Notes under the pieces: model-generated
Database searches by the model: none
The model's input: only the letters and a program-made list of their open reading frames with translations
Told to the model about the DNA's origin: nothing
Assembly (NCBI GenBank): GCA_029582155.1
Contig: CM055902.1
Coordinates: 16,787,011-16,851,010, forward strand
Length of the DNA: 64,000 nucleotides
Direction of reading: 5' to 3'
Source of the DNA: Panopea generosa
Taxonomy: Eukaryota > Mollusca > Bivalvia > Adapedonta > Hiatellidae
Position numbers and translations under genes: made by a program
Part shown: positions 1 to 14,900 of the stretch, one piece after another
Layout of the letters: each line of letters starts with the position of its first letter
How positions within the stretch are numbered: position 1 is the stretch's first letter

Positions 1-409
1 ATAATATTTTTTTATTTATTAAAATTGTCATAATTAGGATATTGTTAATTCTTTATTGGTGACTTATTCGATATGTGTTATCATGTTCCCTGTATATATG
101 CACTTGCCTGATATACGCTATGAATATAATATAAATCACTCTCAGTTGTATTTTTCTTGTTTTGACACTATACGCACACCTGTACAGTTTAAACATATAA
201 CAAATTGATAATATATAAACAGGCAAAGTTCGACGGTTGTTAGTGTCGGTTGGATTGCACAGAGTGGGGTAAAAAATGCTGTAATTATCATAAGTAGTCC
301 GTTTATATTCAAATTCTGGTCGACTGTCACGCACGTAGACCACATTTACAATAATTGCCTTACTTCTAATTTATACTTTCAAGTTGTTGTATTTTCGCCG
401 TTATTACAG
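1..409 (+). other. Intron upstream of exon 1
   Basis: AT-rich sequence ending in the exon 1 acceptor. No exon, promoter or repeat recognised. The first visible exon enters in phase 2, so the gene starts further upstream. Confidence 0.5.
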
Positions 410-472
410 AGAGGTACAAGGAACTGCTTTGAACGTTCTGCCAGATATTTCCAATACCGCCATGGAGACGCT
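410..472 (+). CDS. Exon 1 (window numbering): single LRR
   Basis: 63 bases, phase 2 in and out, acceptor ttattacag and donor ct|GTAAGT. It reads [16 protein letters not shown], a degenerate LRR with the final Leu codon split over the intron. Its phase matches the following exons, which implies further LRR exons upstream of the window. Confidence 0.7.
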
Positions 473-796
473 GTAAGTAACGCTACCATACCGCTCCTTA
501 AACTATTTAACAACCAAACCTGTGTTAGCGGTCACCTCTATTAAGCAAACACTTGTCTTAAGCAGCCACATTTTCTATTTACCTTTTATATAATTTTAGT
601 TTTAATCAACCTGTATTTAGCAGCCATCTGATTTAAGGGGTCATTTTTTTTCTCTTTTCCTTGAATGGTTGCTTAAGACAGGTTTGACTGTAGTTTTCTA
701 ATATTTAAGGAGGGCTGTGTTGTTGTTGTTGTTGTTGTTGTTGTCGTCGTCGTCGTCGTCGTCGTCGTGTTGTTGTTGTTGTTGTTGTTGTTGTTT

Positions 797-827
<31 letters not shown>

Positions 828-3800
828 ATGGTGTTTTGCGTCGCTTTCAACATTTTTTCAGTATTTTGAGACAGTTTTCTAATCGCTGCCACACAGGAGT
901 ATCATGCAACAGACACAAGGTACAATACACTAACCCAGTCACATTATACTGCCACCGGGCCGACATGAGGAAATTCTAGTACATTTTTTCAAGTTTTTGG
1001 TATGAGCCGGCGGGGATGGAACCAACGAACTTTGACATGCGAGACGGACACTCTAGACTCTCACCGCTAAGGTCGCAGGTTCGAATACCGATCTCACCAA
1101 AAACTTTAAGTGTGGAAGGACGGTTGTTCTATTCAGATTCATCCTAAGATCTTCCTCCAGCAATACATCTTCACAAGCCATATATAAACTGAAATGTGTT
1201 GATAATGGCGTTCAACCTGAATTAAAAACACAAAAAGCATTGCCGTGTGTTCTTTTAACAGATAAGCTGTTTTCTGATATAGGGCAAATCAAAAATGAAT
1301 ACCAATACACATTAAGAACATACTTTGTATTGTACTTCTACCATGTTTCTACTTCCAGCAACCTGGCAGGTAACAGTATACAGATGGACACGTCGACTCA
1401 CAGGGGATGGAGTATGCCTGCGTCTATCAAATACATGTGAGAAAGTGTTATTTTTATTTATATTTATGTAAATATCTATTTTAAGAGTTTATCTCAAGCG
1501 GACACTCAATTTTTAAACAAGGGACATAACTAAGACTGTCATAAATCTGGTTGGATTCAAGAGTTACATTTATTAGTTTATGAGGGTGTTGTTTTTTATC
1601 AAGAATTACTCTGAAATATAAATAATTAAATAATGTTTTCATCATTCTAAATTTGAAATTTTCTGAATGTTTCATATGACGTATACATACACATATGTAT
1701 ACACATATTTGTTATTAGTGATCATTACACCTTTATATCAAAATACACGAACAACACTAGCAACGTGTGCTACTCAGATTAAATGTAAAGTATATCGTGT
1801 GTATACTACTGAGTATTTGATAATCATATCTAGCTCAGTCGCTATTGCGTTTGAGTATCAATCAAGGGGTCGTGAGCTCGAATCCCGGCGGGTTTAAGTC
1901 CCCGAGATGATTCATTAACGACATTGCGTCTCATTTTCATTTAACCCGCATCGCTGATTCAAGTGGGTAAATTATCACGTACTTGTAGAGATGGGTGTTC
2001 TCGGTTACTGGTTAACCTTTCAGGGTCCAAGAACAGAGTTATTCTGTTATTGATCGTCTGTTAGCCATCGATGGCATAAAATGACGCTAAATATTCGAAC
2101 AAATAAACTTATTTACATTTGTCATTCCACTCTGATTTAATACAACTTATGTTTTTAGCGATATTATCTAATGTCGTTTACTTACTAATGTATACCTCTC
2201 ATCGATTTATTCATTTTTCAAAATATTTTTAAACCTATATAATTTAATATATTATTGTCATAATCACATTCATTAGACTGTACGTGCGCAAAATGATGTA
2301 TTTATGAGTCGACGTGACGTAAAACACTATTCATTCATGCTTTCATTCGTTTATTAAAAAAGTAATGCAGATTTCTACACATGTATTCCATGTTGTTCCA
2401 GAGCGTTGATGGACAACCTGATATACTGGATTCCAGCAGGAATGATATCCGGTCCAAACTTACGTATCGCGTATGTATTATATAACTATTACCAATTACG
2501 TATGTATTACGCATGTCAAACTACATGTATATGATATAATGATAATAAGATGTTGTTCTACTTTCTCAGCCAATAAAATCGAAAACAAAAATATAAAATT
2601 CATTTACATAGAATGCCATGACCGTCAGTAGACGCTGACCTACTTTCTCAACCAATGAAAACGCTCCGGGAAAGGATACTGAGCCGGTTAGAAATCTACT
2701 GACGTAGAAAATACCATATAACCTCTAACATATAGAGTTTGATAGATGCTCTGTATTTCAATTTTATATTTTTGCTCTGACTCAATAAGAAGTCCTCCGC
2801 GGACGGATGGTTTATGACGCCATCCCAAAATAATTTAACATTGGCTTGAATCAAGTTCATTCCAATGACTATGTGAAAATGTTTGCCAACTACTTGCGGT
2901 ATGGTGATGGTTTTACTCATGTTCTTTATGAATATACTGGAGACCGTGTGTGATGTGTTAAAATGATATTAAACACCTGTCACTCCTGCAACTAAACACC
3001 AGTCACTCCTGCAACTAAACACCAGTCACTCTTGCAACTTAACACCAGTCATTCCTGCAACTTAACACCTGTCACTCCTGCAACTAAACACCAGTCACTC
3101 CTGCAACTAAACACCAGTCACTCTTGCAACTTAACACCAGTCATTCCTGCAACTTAACACCAGTCACTCCTGCAACTAAACACCAGACCAGTCACTCCTG
3201 TAACTAAACACCAGTCACTCCTGCAACTTAACACCAGTCACTCCTGCAACTAAACACCAGTCACTCCTGCAACTAAACACCAGTCACTCCTGTAACTAAA
3301 CACCAGTCACTCCTGCAACTTAACACCAGTCACTCCTGCAACTAAACACCAGTCACTCCTGCAACTAAACACCAGTCACTCTTGCAACTAAACACCAGTC
3401 ACTCCTGCAACTTAACACCAGTCACTCCTGCAACTTAACACCTGTCACTCCTGCAACTAAACACCTGTCACTCCTGCAACTAAACACCAGTCACTCCTGC
3501 AACTAAACACCAGTCACTCCTGCAACTAAACACCAGTCACTCCTGCAACTTAACACCAGTCACTCCTGCAACTAAACACCAGTCACTCCTGCAACTAAAC
3601 ACCAGTCACTCCTGCAACTAAACACCAGTCATTCCTGCAACTTAACACCTGTCACTCCTGCAACTAAACACCAGTCACTCCTGCAACTAAACACCAGTCA
3701 CTCCTGCAACTTAACACCAGTCACTCCTGCAACTTAACACCTGTCACTCCTGCAACTAAACACCAGTCACTCCTGCAACTTAACACCAGTCACTCCTGCA

Positions 3801-5862
3801 ACTTAACACCTGTCACTCCTGCAACTAAACACCTGTCACTCCTGCAACTAAACACCAGTCACTCCTGCAACTAAACACCAGTCACTCCTGCAACTAAACA
3901 CCAGTCACTCCTGCAACTAAACACCAGTCACTCCTTGCAACGTAACACCAGTCACTCCTGCAACTAAACACCTGTCACTCCTGCAACTAACACCAGTCAC
4001 TCTGCAACTAAACACCAGTCACTCCTTGCAACTAAACACCTGTCACTCCTGCAACTTAACACCAGTCACTCCTGCAACTAAACACCATGTCACTCTTGCA
4101 ACTAACACCAGTCACTCTGCAACTTAACACCAGTCACTCCTGCAACTTAACACCAGTCACTCCTGCAACTTAACACCATGTCACTCCTGCAACTAAACAC
4201 CAGTCACTCCTGCAACTTAACACCAGTCACTCCTGCAACTTAACACCTGTCACTCCTGCAACTAAACACCTGTCACTCCTGCAACTAAACACCAGTCACT
4301 CCTGTAACTAAACACCAGTCACTCCTGTAACTAAACACCAGTCATTCCTGCAACTAAACACCAGTCACTCCTGCAACTAAACACCAGTCACTCTTGCAAC
4401 TTAACACCAGTCATTCCTGCAACTTAACACCTGTCACTCCTGCAACTAAACACCAGTCACTCCCGCAACTCACTCCTGCAACTAAACACCAGTCACTCCT
4501 GCAACTAAACACCACTGTTTAAAAAAACGATCTAGCAGAAATTGAACTACTGTAATATTCATTATATGCGATGGATAACCAGTGTTTTGTTATAATGAAT
4601 ATAATGTTGTATGGATGTCTTCCCTTTCCAAGCCGGGCCCCGATTAGCTCAGTCAATAAGGCGTCCGACTATCAATCCAGGGGTCGTGAGATCGATTCCC
4701 CGCCCGGCTACATTCTACATGATGATTGATATACGACATTGCGTCTCATTATCATTCGTCTCTCATCGCTGTTTCAGTTGGGAAAGTTATCAGTTACCTG
4801 CGAAGATGAGGTGAGCTCGAGTACTGGTTAACCTTCCAGGATTCCAGGAAACAGTTGTTAGGTTCACTGATCGTTTGTCAGCCCTAGATGACATAAAAAT
4901 GACGCAGTTTTTCAATCAATCAAACAATCTTTCCTGTCCGTCACCAAGAACCTCAACTCCCACACCGACAATATTTGATAAAGTTAACATATCTCTGTGC
5001 ATGATTTTGTAAGTTTAAGGGAAAATAGAAAAAAAAGCATTAAGTCGTTTTTTTATTATATTTTGACGGGGTATTGATTACCAAGTAAACATCCACATAT
5101 CCATCTTCAAAACGTTACCGCCCCGACTATTGTTGGGTTTAAAGAAGAAAAAAAGAAGAAGAAGAAGAAGAAGAAGAAGAAGAAGAAGAAGAAACTTTTG
5201 TTTAAAACGATGCCTTTCTCCTTGCAGGAGTTTTTCAAACAACGCCTTATTACAAATACAGCAGTCTATATTCGGGGATACATCGGCGCTGATTTATCTG
5301 TAAGTTTATTGATAATGTTACTAATATTATGACTAATTCTGCACCAGTTATTTACATCAAATACTGATATCACATTCACCAAGGAATGGAATTGTAACTC
5401 TGTAATATAATGTGAACCGGTAAAAGTGTTTATTTTAAGTTTTCTGTTGCTTTTTTTAAATACTTAAGTATTCGCCATAATCGGTATCAGTGAATATCGT
5501 GTGATACACGCTTTAATATTCCATATATGGTAATAACAATGTATGCCTTTTTCCGATAGTACAGCTTTCTGTTGACACGAGAAATTGGCATTTATATGTT
5601 GTATGCGAATAAGTCCACGAATATGTTAATATTCTGAAGGGCCTTTCTTCAGAAAATTGTTTGTTTGTACAGATTAAAATATATGTGCGCTAAAACCAAA
5701 AATGAATATTTATTAAAATGATAACTTCAATTTACAGTGGAATGGATGGGAATCAAATAAAGAGTATCTCTAGCAACAGCATTGCGCCCCTAGCGACCGA
5801 CACATTCGTACATTTGTAAGTAGACACTTGTGAAACACATTATCTTAGTGAATTAGTGTGTG

Positions 5863-5946
<84 letters not shown>

Positions 5947-8900
5947 TGTGTGTTTGCATGCATGCGTGCGTGCGTGTGTGTGTGCGCGCATTGCGCGCTC
6001 TCAAATTTGATACTCTTAAGAACAGTATTCACCCACTTTGTACGTGGTGCATATCAAACGGACGTGTAAAATATCATTTTATCCTTAGAGATTTTACAAA
6101 CATCATATTCTCATCGCTGGTTTCATGATTACTATTGCTTTATGTTAATATAGATATTGATATTCATTTATGGTTCTGTTTCCTTTGATATATCACGTCA
6201 AGTTAAATATTTGTTTTAGATATATTAAATCCTACAATAACCAGTTTTAACTGATCCATGAACTGCGGAATTTGTAGTAAATACATATATATAATCATTA
6301 TATAATTAACAATTCCTAAATGTGTGGAAAACTATTCTGAACAAGTTAAATTGGGAAACATGCATATCATTCTGAAATTTTATTAAAATGGCATTATACC
6401 CATTAAAACGATTTATGAACATTTTTAAAATGGCGTTATACCCATTAAAACGGTTTATGAACATTGTTAAAATGGTGTTTTACCCATTAAAACGGTTTAT
6501 GAACATTGTTAAAATGATGTTATACCCATTACAAGTGTTTCTGAGCATTGTTAACAATGGCATTAAACCGGTTTGATATGTTTCTGAGCTTTACAATGCT
6601 GACAATGGCGTTATATCAATTAGAAATGAAAAATGTTTCTGAACAATGTTTAAAATGGTGTTAAACTCATTAAAACTTAACATTGATTTTATTTGTTATT
6701 TCCATTCCACAGAAACCTAAGTAACAACCCGTTAAGTTACATCCAATCAAACACGTTCACTCAGTTACCCGCCATCAAGATTATGTGAGTAAGAACCATG
6801 ATACAGTAGATATACTAGTTTTAAACTAAGTAATATTAACATAGATTGAACAAAGTTAGACATAGGCTAGATATAAGCTTTTAACATAGGTTGGACATGA
6901 GTTCAATATAATGTTTATATGAGATATTTTAATTTTAAAATTTTATGATAATGTAAGTGGTGGGACTCGTATGTGTTCTAAATTTATAAAGATAGTCTAA
7001 GAGTTCTGTGGAAACATCTCGATGTTACTTAACTAGAGTTACAGCGTTTGTGTACCAAGTAACTGTTGGGGGAAAAGATAATAGAAGAAATGAAATATCC
7101 AATTTACGTGTGTACAATCAAAACAATAACCACGTTGTTTTCTAATGTTTCATCAAATAATTGACAACCAACACTTGTTGAAAAATGCTTCAGTGCTCTC
7201 TAAATCTATTATTTATTTAGACATAGCCATGGTCTGGTGGCATAATTAAACCTAAATCGTTCGTCTTGTGGTGAATACAGTTGAAACCTACATCTCCTGA
7301 TAACCAGATTAGTTTCTTATTTAAGATCAAGATTAATACAAAGACTAGTTATAGCGATTGAACAGCAATAAACATATGATTTTGTCATTCCCATAACATG
7401 AATGAGATATTGATCAAAATAAATGTTAATATTAAATTCATTGGATTGCTACAATAATTACTGATGGTGATTTTAAAGATTTGTTTTATTTTCAGAGAAC
7501 TTCATCAAAATCACTTGACATCTATAACGGTTGGCACATTTTCAGACATGCCTAACCTGGTGCATCTGTGAGTATATCTCGTTCTACTTGACCGTTTTAT
7601 ACATTAGTACTCAACATACTACAACTGACTCCGGACAAATCCACAAAGAGGCGTCTAGCATGAATTGTGTTGAAGTTTCGTTTGTTAAAAGCGTTTATTT
7701 TCTCATTAACCGTGAGGTAATTATCTCGAAAAACTGTCGATATATTTCATAATTTCATTAATATTTATTTATGATAAAGTACAATGATGTTTAGTATACT
7801 TTATATATTTGGTATTGTATATCTGACAGCGATCTCCATGGCAACAATATAACAAGCCTTACAAGCAAATCCCTTGTCAACTTACCGGCGCTGAAAGAAT
7901 TGAGGCTACATTCCCAATTACCACCGATGACTGTCATAAGATTTGATGCATGGATCAACATCAACGACAGCCTAAGAGAATTGTAAGTAGAGCTGATATA
8001 ACTGTAACGTCTCACTACACAGTTACGCTCCTTTTTTCCCACGGTAGCAAGTTTCTTACTCTTAAAAAATAGGCCTATGTAATTTGGTTATGAAATATTT
8101 TTAAAATGGTTCATAGTGGCTGTGATTTCTTTCTGCAGATGAGTAGAGCAAAAGCATATAATGCAATAAGACATCACTGGTGTTAAAAATGTGACTTTTA
8201 TAGGATGTCAACATATGCATGTATTTATGAGCATTTGAGGACTTCTTTTTTTCAAAACAGCCCAGGGTGTCACTGCACCCTCTTTAAAAAAAAACACCAG
8301 TAAATGTGTATTTTAATGTGTGTGTATATTCCTGCTATGAAAATATATATTTAAAAAACATTCTATGTAGAATTCTTTTTTTACCAGTGAAATCATAGAC
8401 CTTAATTTATATAGAACAAAGAGCAAAATTCAACTGTGTAGTGATACCTGTACTATGTTGTTTGTATGAAAGTTAAGCGCCCTTTTCAAAGGATTGAATG
8501 CATCCACTTTAAGCTGTGGATAGCGATATTAAAATAAGTTTGAGTATCTAATAGTTGGTCAATATAATGGATTTGTATCGAGCTATGAGTTTAGAGATTA
8601 GTGGTATTAATAATTTTGTCGTTAAGAATGTCGTATCTTGTGTGTGTTTTGATTTAAATCGACCAATTGATGTAGACATTCTGTTTCCTTTCCTTTAAAC
8701 ATAACACGATGTGCTATTAAACATTTTAACGCCCTTATTCTGTATACTTCTCTGGGTTTGTTTTGTTATGTCGTTGCTATATTATGTATTTTCATGTATG
8801 AATAAACCTTAAATGGGAACACTGTTTACATTTTAAATTCATTCTAAATGATAAAAAAATTGCGTCATTGTTATAAATTTGTTTTTAAATAATTATAGGC

Positions 8901-11900
8901 GACTAACTGGCAACCTTGCTTCCAAACTATTTAGTGTATTAGATAGCGACTTTACTCCATTGTCTTAATTGTAGTTTCATATTCGTCAGTAATAATGTCC
9001 TTGGTTGTTCTTGATTAACAGGTTACAACTAGACACATTGCCAATAACACATGGAATAATACCATTGTTTTCATTGTGATTTCAGATTCGTCAGCGATAA
9101 CGAATTGACAACATTCCCGCATCAAGTACTAGAGGAGGGAACGTATACGAGCTTGGTTACTGTGTACGAGATATTGCAATCTTTATATTAATGATAAGTT
9201 GTTGTCATAATTCGTACTTACGTTTTAACTTTGTTTTTTCTTTCTTTTTTTTTTTCTTTCTTTTTAATTACGAAGGGTGGTCAAAATATGTTGATTTTTA
9301 TAATGTATTCTTGAGTGGTATGCACAGTTTATTGCATATTTAAATATACGGTAGTTTTATATATCTTGAATAAATGTACATGTACAAACTTGTATTGTGC
9401 TATCATCAGTAGGTAAAAAGAAACACACATTTCAATATAATCATCTTAATCACCGTATTGCTGCAGAATCGTCGGAGTTCTGTCACTGATGTAAAACGCC
9501 TATCTTTCCATGGTGAGTTTACATGAAATTCTAATGTTTACCTTACTGGAGCGGGAGAACGGTTGTATCGTCGGTTCTACTGTGGTTACAGGTGACCCTT
9601 TTATCGGATATTGTCTTCGTTTCCTAAAGAAGTATTCCGTACTGTGTGGCGACCGTTATAAAATCATCCGTAGTGTTGTAAGTTGACTCTGTATTGTTAT
9701 TATTTCTGACACATTGGGATAAAGAAACGCGTTCAATGAAGCTTGAAAATTAGAACACTGATAAAGCAAGTGCTATGAGGGGCGGGGACTGTGAGGGGTG
9801 CTGCAATTACGTTTGTACTAATGGTAGTTTGATATTCATATTGGATTATAGAATAGTTATTATTCATTTACCTTCATGTCACTACCAATATTTGTATCAA
9901 TGTGCTCTGTATTGAACCCAAGTGGTTCCTTATTCAAGAACAGATAATTTCAAGTTTAGTTAATCCCAAACACTGTAAGGGACTGGACTTTAATTTCAGC
10001 TGATGTCATTTCCAAAGCGAATATAGTCACGGAATATGCGGCTAGCTTTGCTACAGCTGTTAGAGGTGTAAACAAATGTTTCTGGATGATCGTGTTGTCA
10101 ACATGTCAAATGACGTTGTATTTTAAATAATCAGGATCAATGTCAATGTAAGAAAGGTCCACTATCGACCTCAGCAGAAGGATGAGATTCCTCAAAATTA
10201 GTGTCGTGTTTATTTGATCATTTTGTCATTCATATTTGTTCAATTATCAACCTTTTTGTGGTTTAAGGTTGTTCAATGAGTAACGGTATTGTTACTCATG
10301 CATATTCTGTGAGTAGTTCATCAAAAATTTCTTAAACAAAGAAGTTCTGCAAATCTGAAGTTATAAGTAATAAATTAAACATCGTAAACCTTTTTATTTT
10401 AATCTGCATGTAAATTTGTATTTTTGTACATGGAAACGTAGCGATGCAACAAGTGAAGATTAAACTGATAACTTTTGAATAAGAATGTACACATATATAC
10501 TTTATACATAATTAAAAACCATGCATTCCACATACAGTTTAAAAACATAACAAATATTACATTTTCAAAGTTTATTTGATTATTATTATTATTATTATTA
10601 TTATTATAATCTTTTTTCTTTCATTTTTATTTTTAGCCATGCTGACAACAATTTAATCACAAATATGACTGAGTATGGTTCAGAGGCCTTCTCTGGTAGC
10701 CAATTAAACTTGTACTTAAAGAAGTCCAAGACAGTAACGCCTTTCGCAGCTTTACCCAGTCTCACTACACTGTAAGTAGGACTTCAGTCAATTTTCCTCT
10801 CCGACTAAGACTTGCAAAATAAGGTGGTAATTACATCAGCTATATAGATGATTTTCAAATAGAGATATTATGCATTGCTTTATTAATTGCTCTATTTGCT
10901 TTATTAATTGGTCTATTTGCTTTATTAATTGTTCTATTTGCTTTATTAATTTTGCTTTATTAATTGTTATATTTGCTTTATTAATTGTTATATTTGCTTT
11001 ATTAATTGCTCTATTAAATAAATATCATTTTTAATTACTTTCTATCTAAATATTAATTTCATTCTCGTTTTTCATTTTAAAACAAGGTTGATGTTTAATA
11101 TAAACCCCCGTCTATACATAAACTCTAATTGATGTTGGTAATTGTAACAAAGTCAGAGTTTTTACATGTTCAAACTACTACGCATAATCCTTTGGTTTTC
11201 ACAGTACCCTTTATGTTAGGTAATTAAAGGTCATTTCATAAAGGTACTGTGAAAGAAGTGATTTTAGATGGAAAAATGCTACCTTTGTTATAGTAGTGTT
11301 TTATCATATTTATGCTGAACACAATCAAATAAATATGTATTTCCATTTTAGTTCAAGCAAATTCGTTTTTTTATAATTAGATATAAAGTTAACATAATGT
11401 TAGTTCTACTGTGTACAACCAAAGCTCTTGTATATTTCTGAGAATGCTTTAAAGGGAATATATTAGGATTTTTCAAAATTTTAAAATTGGCATGTTTTCC
11501 AATATATCATATCCACATATCTACTGACTTCCTTACTTGGGCTACCCGCTTAGGTGAGACTAAAATAGACATAGTGATTTCATTTTGATTTCAATATTGT
11601 ACGTTATACAGATTACACGTAGTAAATCTTGTTTCATCTTAAAAAAATTGAATGACTGTACGAAGATCTTCAAGCAGTATTTAAGTGCCGTCTATTTTAG
11701 AATGGGGTCTTCGTTTCAAGTTTACCACTCCAATCTAAATATCAATTTGTCACGTTTTTTGGTGGATTCGACATACTAAACCATTATGTATTAATGATAA
11801 TAAGATTTGTTTTTAGTCATTTTAAAAATGATTTTATTTTTAAGACATTTTTAGCGTTTTTCCTGATATACTCCCTTATGGTATATAAACCACTTTCTAA

Positions 11901-14900
11901 AATATCAATCAAATAAAATAAAAATAAGCCATTTTATATCATTATATATTCTCATTTTAGTTATCTGCATTCAAATCGGATTACAACTGTGAACACATCC
12001 GATTTGTGTCCTATGTCAGTTCTAGAGGTCCTAAATATTGGGTACAACCGCATCCGGGAATCTTCAATCGACTCCGATGCATTTGCTTGTTTACCTGTGC
12101 TACGGTACCTGTAAGTAATTTTGGAAAGTTTACAATTCACCTATGCATTTTGAAAGAATTTTAATGGCGAATTAAAATTTTTGAAATATATTAGCTTAGA
12201 AAACTGTCTCAGGCAGACACCGTCTTGTCTTGATATAACTGAAAAACAATATGAACGAAAGCGGTGTTAAACACCATACAGCAACGATAGTAACCTAACT
12301 ACGTTTAACTATACAATGCATATTATTTTTTACAGTGGTGTTGTCCACCTTTAACAGATCTCAAACTATATATAATATTGCTTCTATCGATGCTTATATC
12401 ATTTCAGTTAATACATTTATAACGTAATACATGGATTTGAAAGTGTTTACAGTTAAGCACAATTTATGGGAATATAGATAAGATAGAAAATTTTATTTTT
12501 GGAATAATAAGTTTGTATTTAATATATAACATATATTATTCATTAATTACAATTATCTCTGCATGCTTGTGTCGATGTTATTATTTTTAAGCATACTATT
12601 TTCATTTTATTTATAATTATTTTTTCTTTTGATATCTTTACAGTCCATTTTCCAATCTGCATTATTGTATATATCATACTATTGCTGTTGTATTTTTTTA
12701 AGACAATTGTGTTTATGCATATTTGTTGTTCGCAGGCGAATTTCAAATATATATTAAATTACAGTATTTGTTCGCAAAGAACAATAAGACATATCAGTCG
12801 TATATTACATTTAAACAATATAGTATTATATCCTAAGAATGTTTTTTCATGGAATATATTTTGATGGTATTTTTCTGGAAGGGGTACTTTTATATCTGAA
12901 CTCATAGTTTTTTTTCCAAGTTGTAGTATTATATTGTCTTAAATATTTAACTCTTTATGCTTCGGCCCGAACATGTTGTCACTTCGATAGTTCGATAAAA
13001 ACTGTTCGTTCATTATTTGCTGACTATATTCTTTTTAATATTTATTTTCTTTTGTTTCATACAAACAGCGACATGCAATCTAACCTTATACAGTATGTTC
13101 CGGATGCCGTCATGTCGTCTGCAGTCGTCCCTGCCCTAAGTGTACTGATATTGTCATCAAACAAACTCACCTTTCTCAAGGCGGATTCATTTTCGAATGT
13201 TTCTACTCTAACCAGCCTGTAAGTTTGATTATCCCTTTACTTCATATAGACGCATTTCGACACCTAATATAGAAGGCTTTTGAATTATTGGGTGAATTAT
13301 GTTTATATTAACTGACAGAGTGGAAAACAGTGCAGGAAGTGTTCAGATTGCTCGCGACGAGCAATCTGAACTCTTCCTGCACTGTTTTCAAAGGCCTTCT
13401 GTGATTGGTGCGTGAAAACGCGTATCTATGGAGTAAAGGGCTGTTTTGTATTAAGAACCGTTAATTTTCAATAAATATAAGTTCAATATAATCTATACAT
13501 GGTAAACTTAATTTTGATATACGTATTGAATAACAAGAACAAATGATTCAGAAGAAAGGTATGATAATTCACTATTACTTATATATTTTATTTCCTAGTT
13601 AAACAGTGACAAATAGTAAACTGGATTAGTTATTTTCCCAACAAAATTGATGTTCTAAGGCTTAAAAACGCTCAAAGGCGAGGCCCTACCCTTGCTTCCG
13701 AACCAGTCTTACACTTAAGTACATTAACTAAAAATTCCTTAAACAAGTTGTTTTAAAAAAATCGTGATTGGTATTCTTCAAGTTTTTTAGTACATCAGTG
13801 TTGACCTCGACGCAATCTGATCAACGACATAACCGACGCACGTGCCAAAGTTACATTATTTGAAGTACTAAACCCAAGAAAGATATCTAAGAAAGAAATC
13901 CAATGGTTAATTGATTTCTCCAATTTTAAGGAGAGCATATTAACACAATGAAACAAATAAACAAATACTACACAAATGAACAGTATAAACTGTTACATAT
14001 TACTACATGTATATAAATAAACCTGGTATAATATTCTCCTTGATCAAACGAAATCAAAAGTACAAGAAGATGATATGGATATAACATAGATATGGATATA
14101 ACATAGATATGGATATAACATAGATATGGATATAACATAACCATAGATAGATAGCAATGGCTATAATAAAGATATAGATATAACATAGATATGGATATAA
14201 CATAGATATGGATATAACCTAAACATAGATATATAGATATGGATATAACATAGATATAGATATAACATATATATGGATATAACATAGATATGGATATAAC
14301 ATAGATATGGATATAACAAAGATATGGATATGACATAGATATGGATATAACATAGATATGGATATGACATAGATATGGATATAACATAGATATGGATATG
14401 ACATAGATATGGATATAACATATATATGAATATGACATAGATATGGATATGACATAGATATTGATATAACATAGATATGAATATAACATATGTATGGATA
14501 TAACATATATATTTATATATATAACATAGATAGATATTGATATAACACAGATATATATGGATATAACATAGATATGGATATAACATAGATATACATGGAT
14601 ATAACATAGATATATATGGATAAAACATAGATATCGATATAACATAGATATATATATGGATATAAGATATATATGGATATAACATAGATATGGATATAAC
14701 ATAGATATATATGGATATAACATAGAAATGGATATAACATAGATATATTTGCTTTAATAGAGATCATACATACTTTATATAAACCTCCATTTTCTCCATT
14801 TCAAACCTTTACTTCAAATAAACGCCTTTGGACACCTAATAAAGATGCCTTTGGACACCTCTAATATAGAAGGCTTTTGAATTATTGGGTGAATTATGTT

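Noticed and set aside
698..892. Minus-strand poly-Gln/poly-Asp/poly-Asn frame
   Set aside because: Microsatellite translation; the same DNA is a SINE tail.
2971..4514. CRISPR-like direct repeat array
   Set aside because: Units are contiguous with no unique spacers; it is a minisatellite in a eukaryotic intron.
5856..6128. 90-residue MCVRACVRA open frame
   Set aside because: Simple translation of a GTGC tetranucleotide repeat.
13968..14723. 251-residue minus-strand open frame
   Set aside because: Produced entirely by the 17-base tandem repeat; no initiation or domain support.
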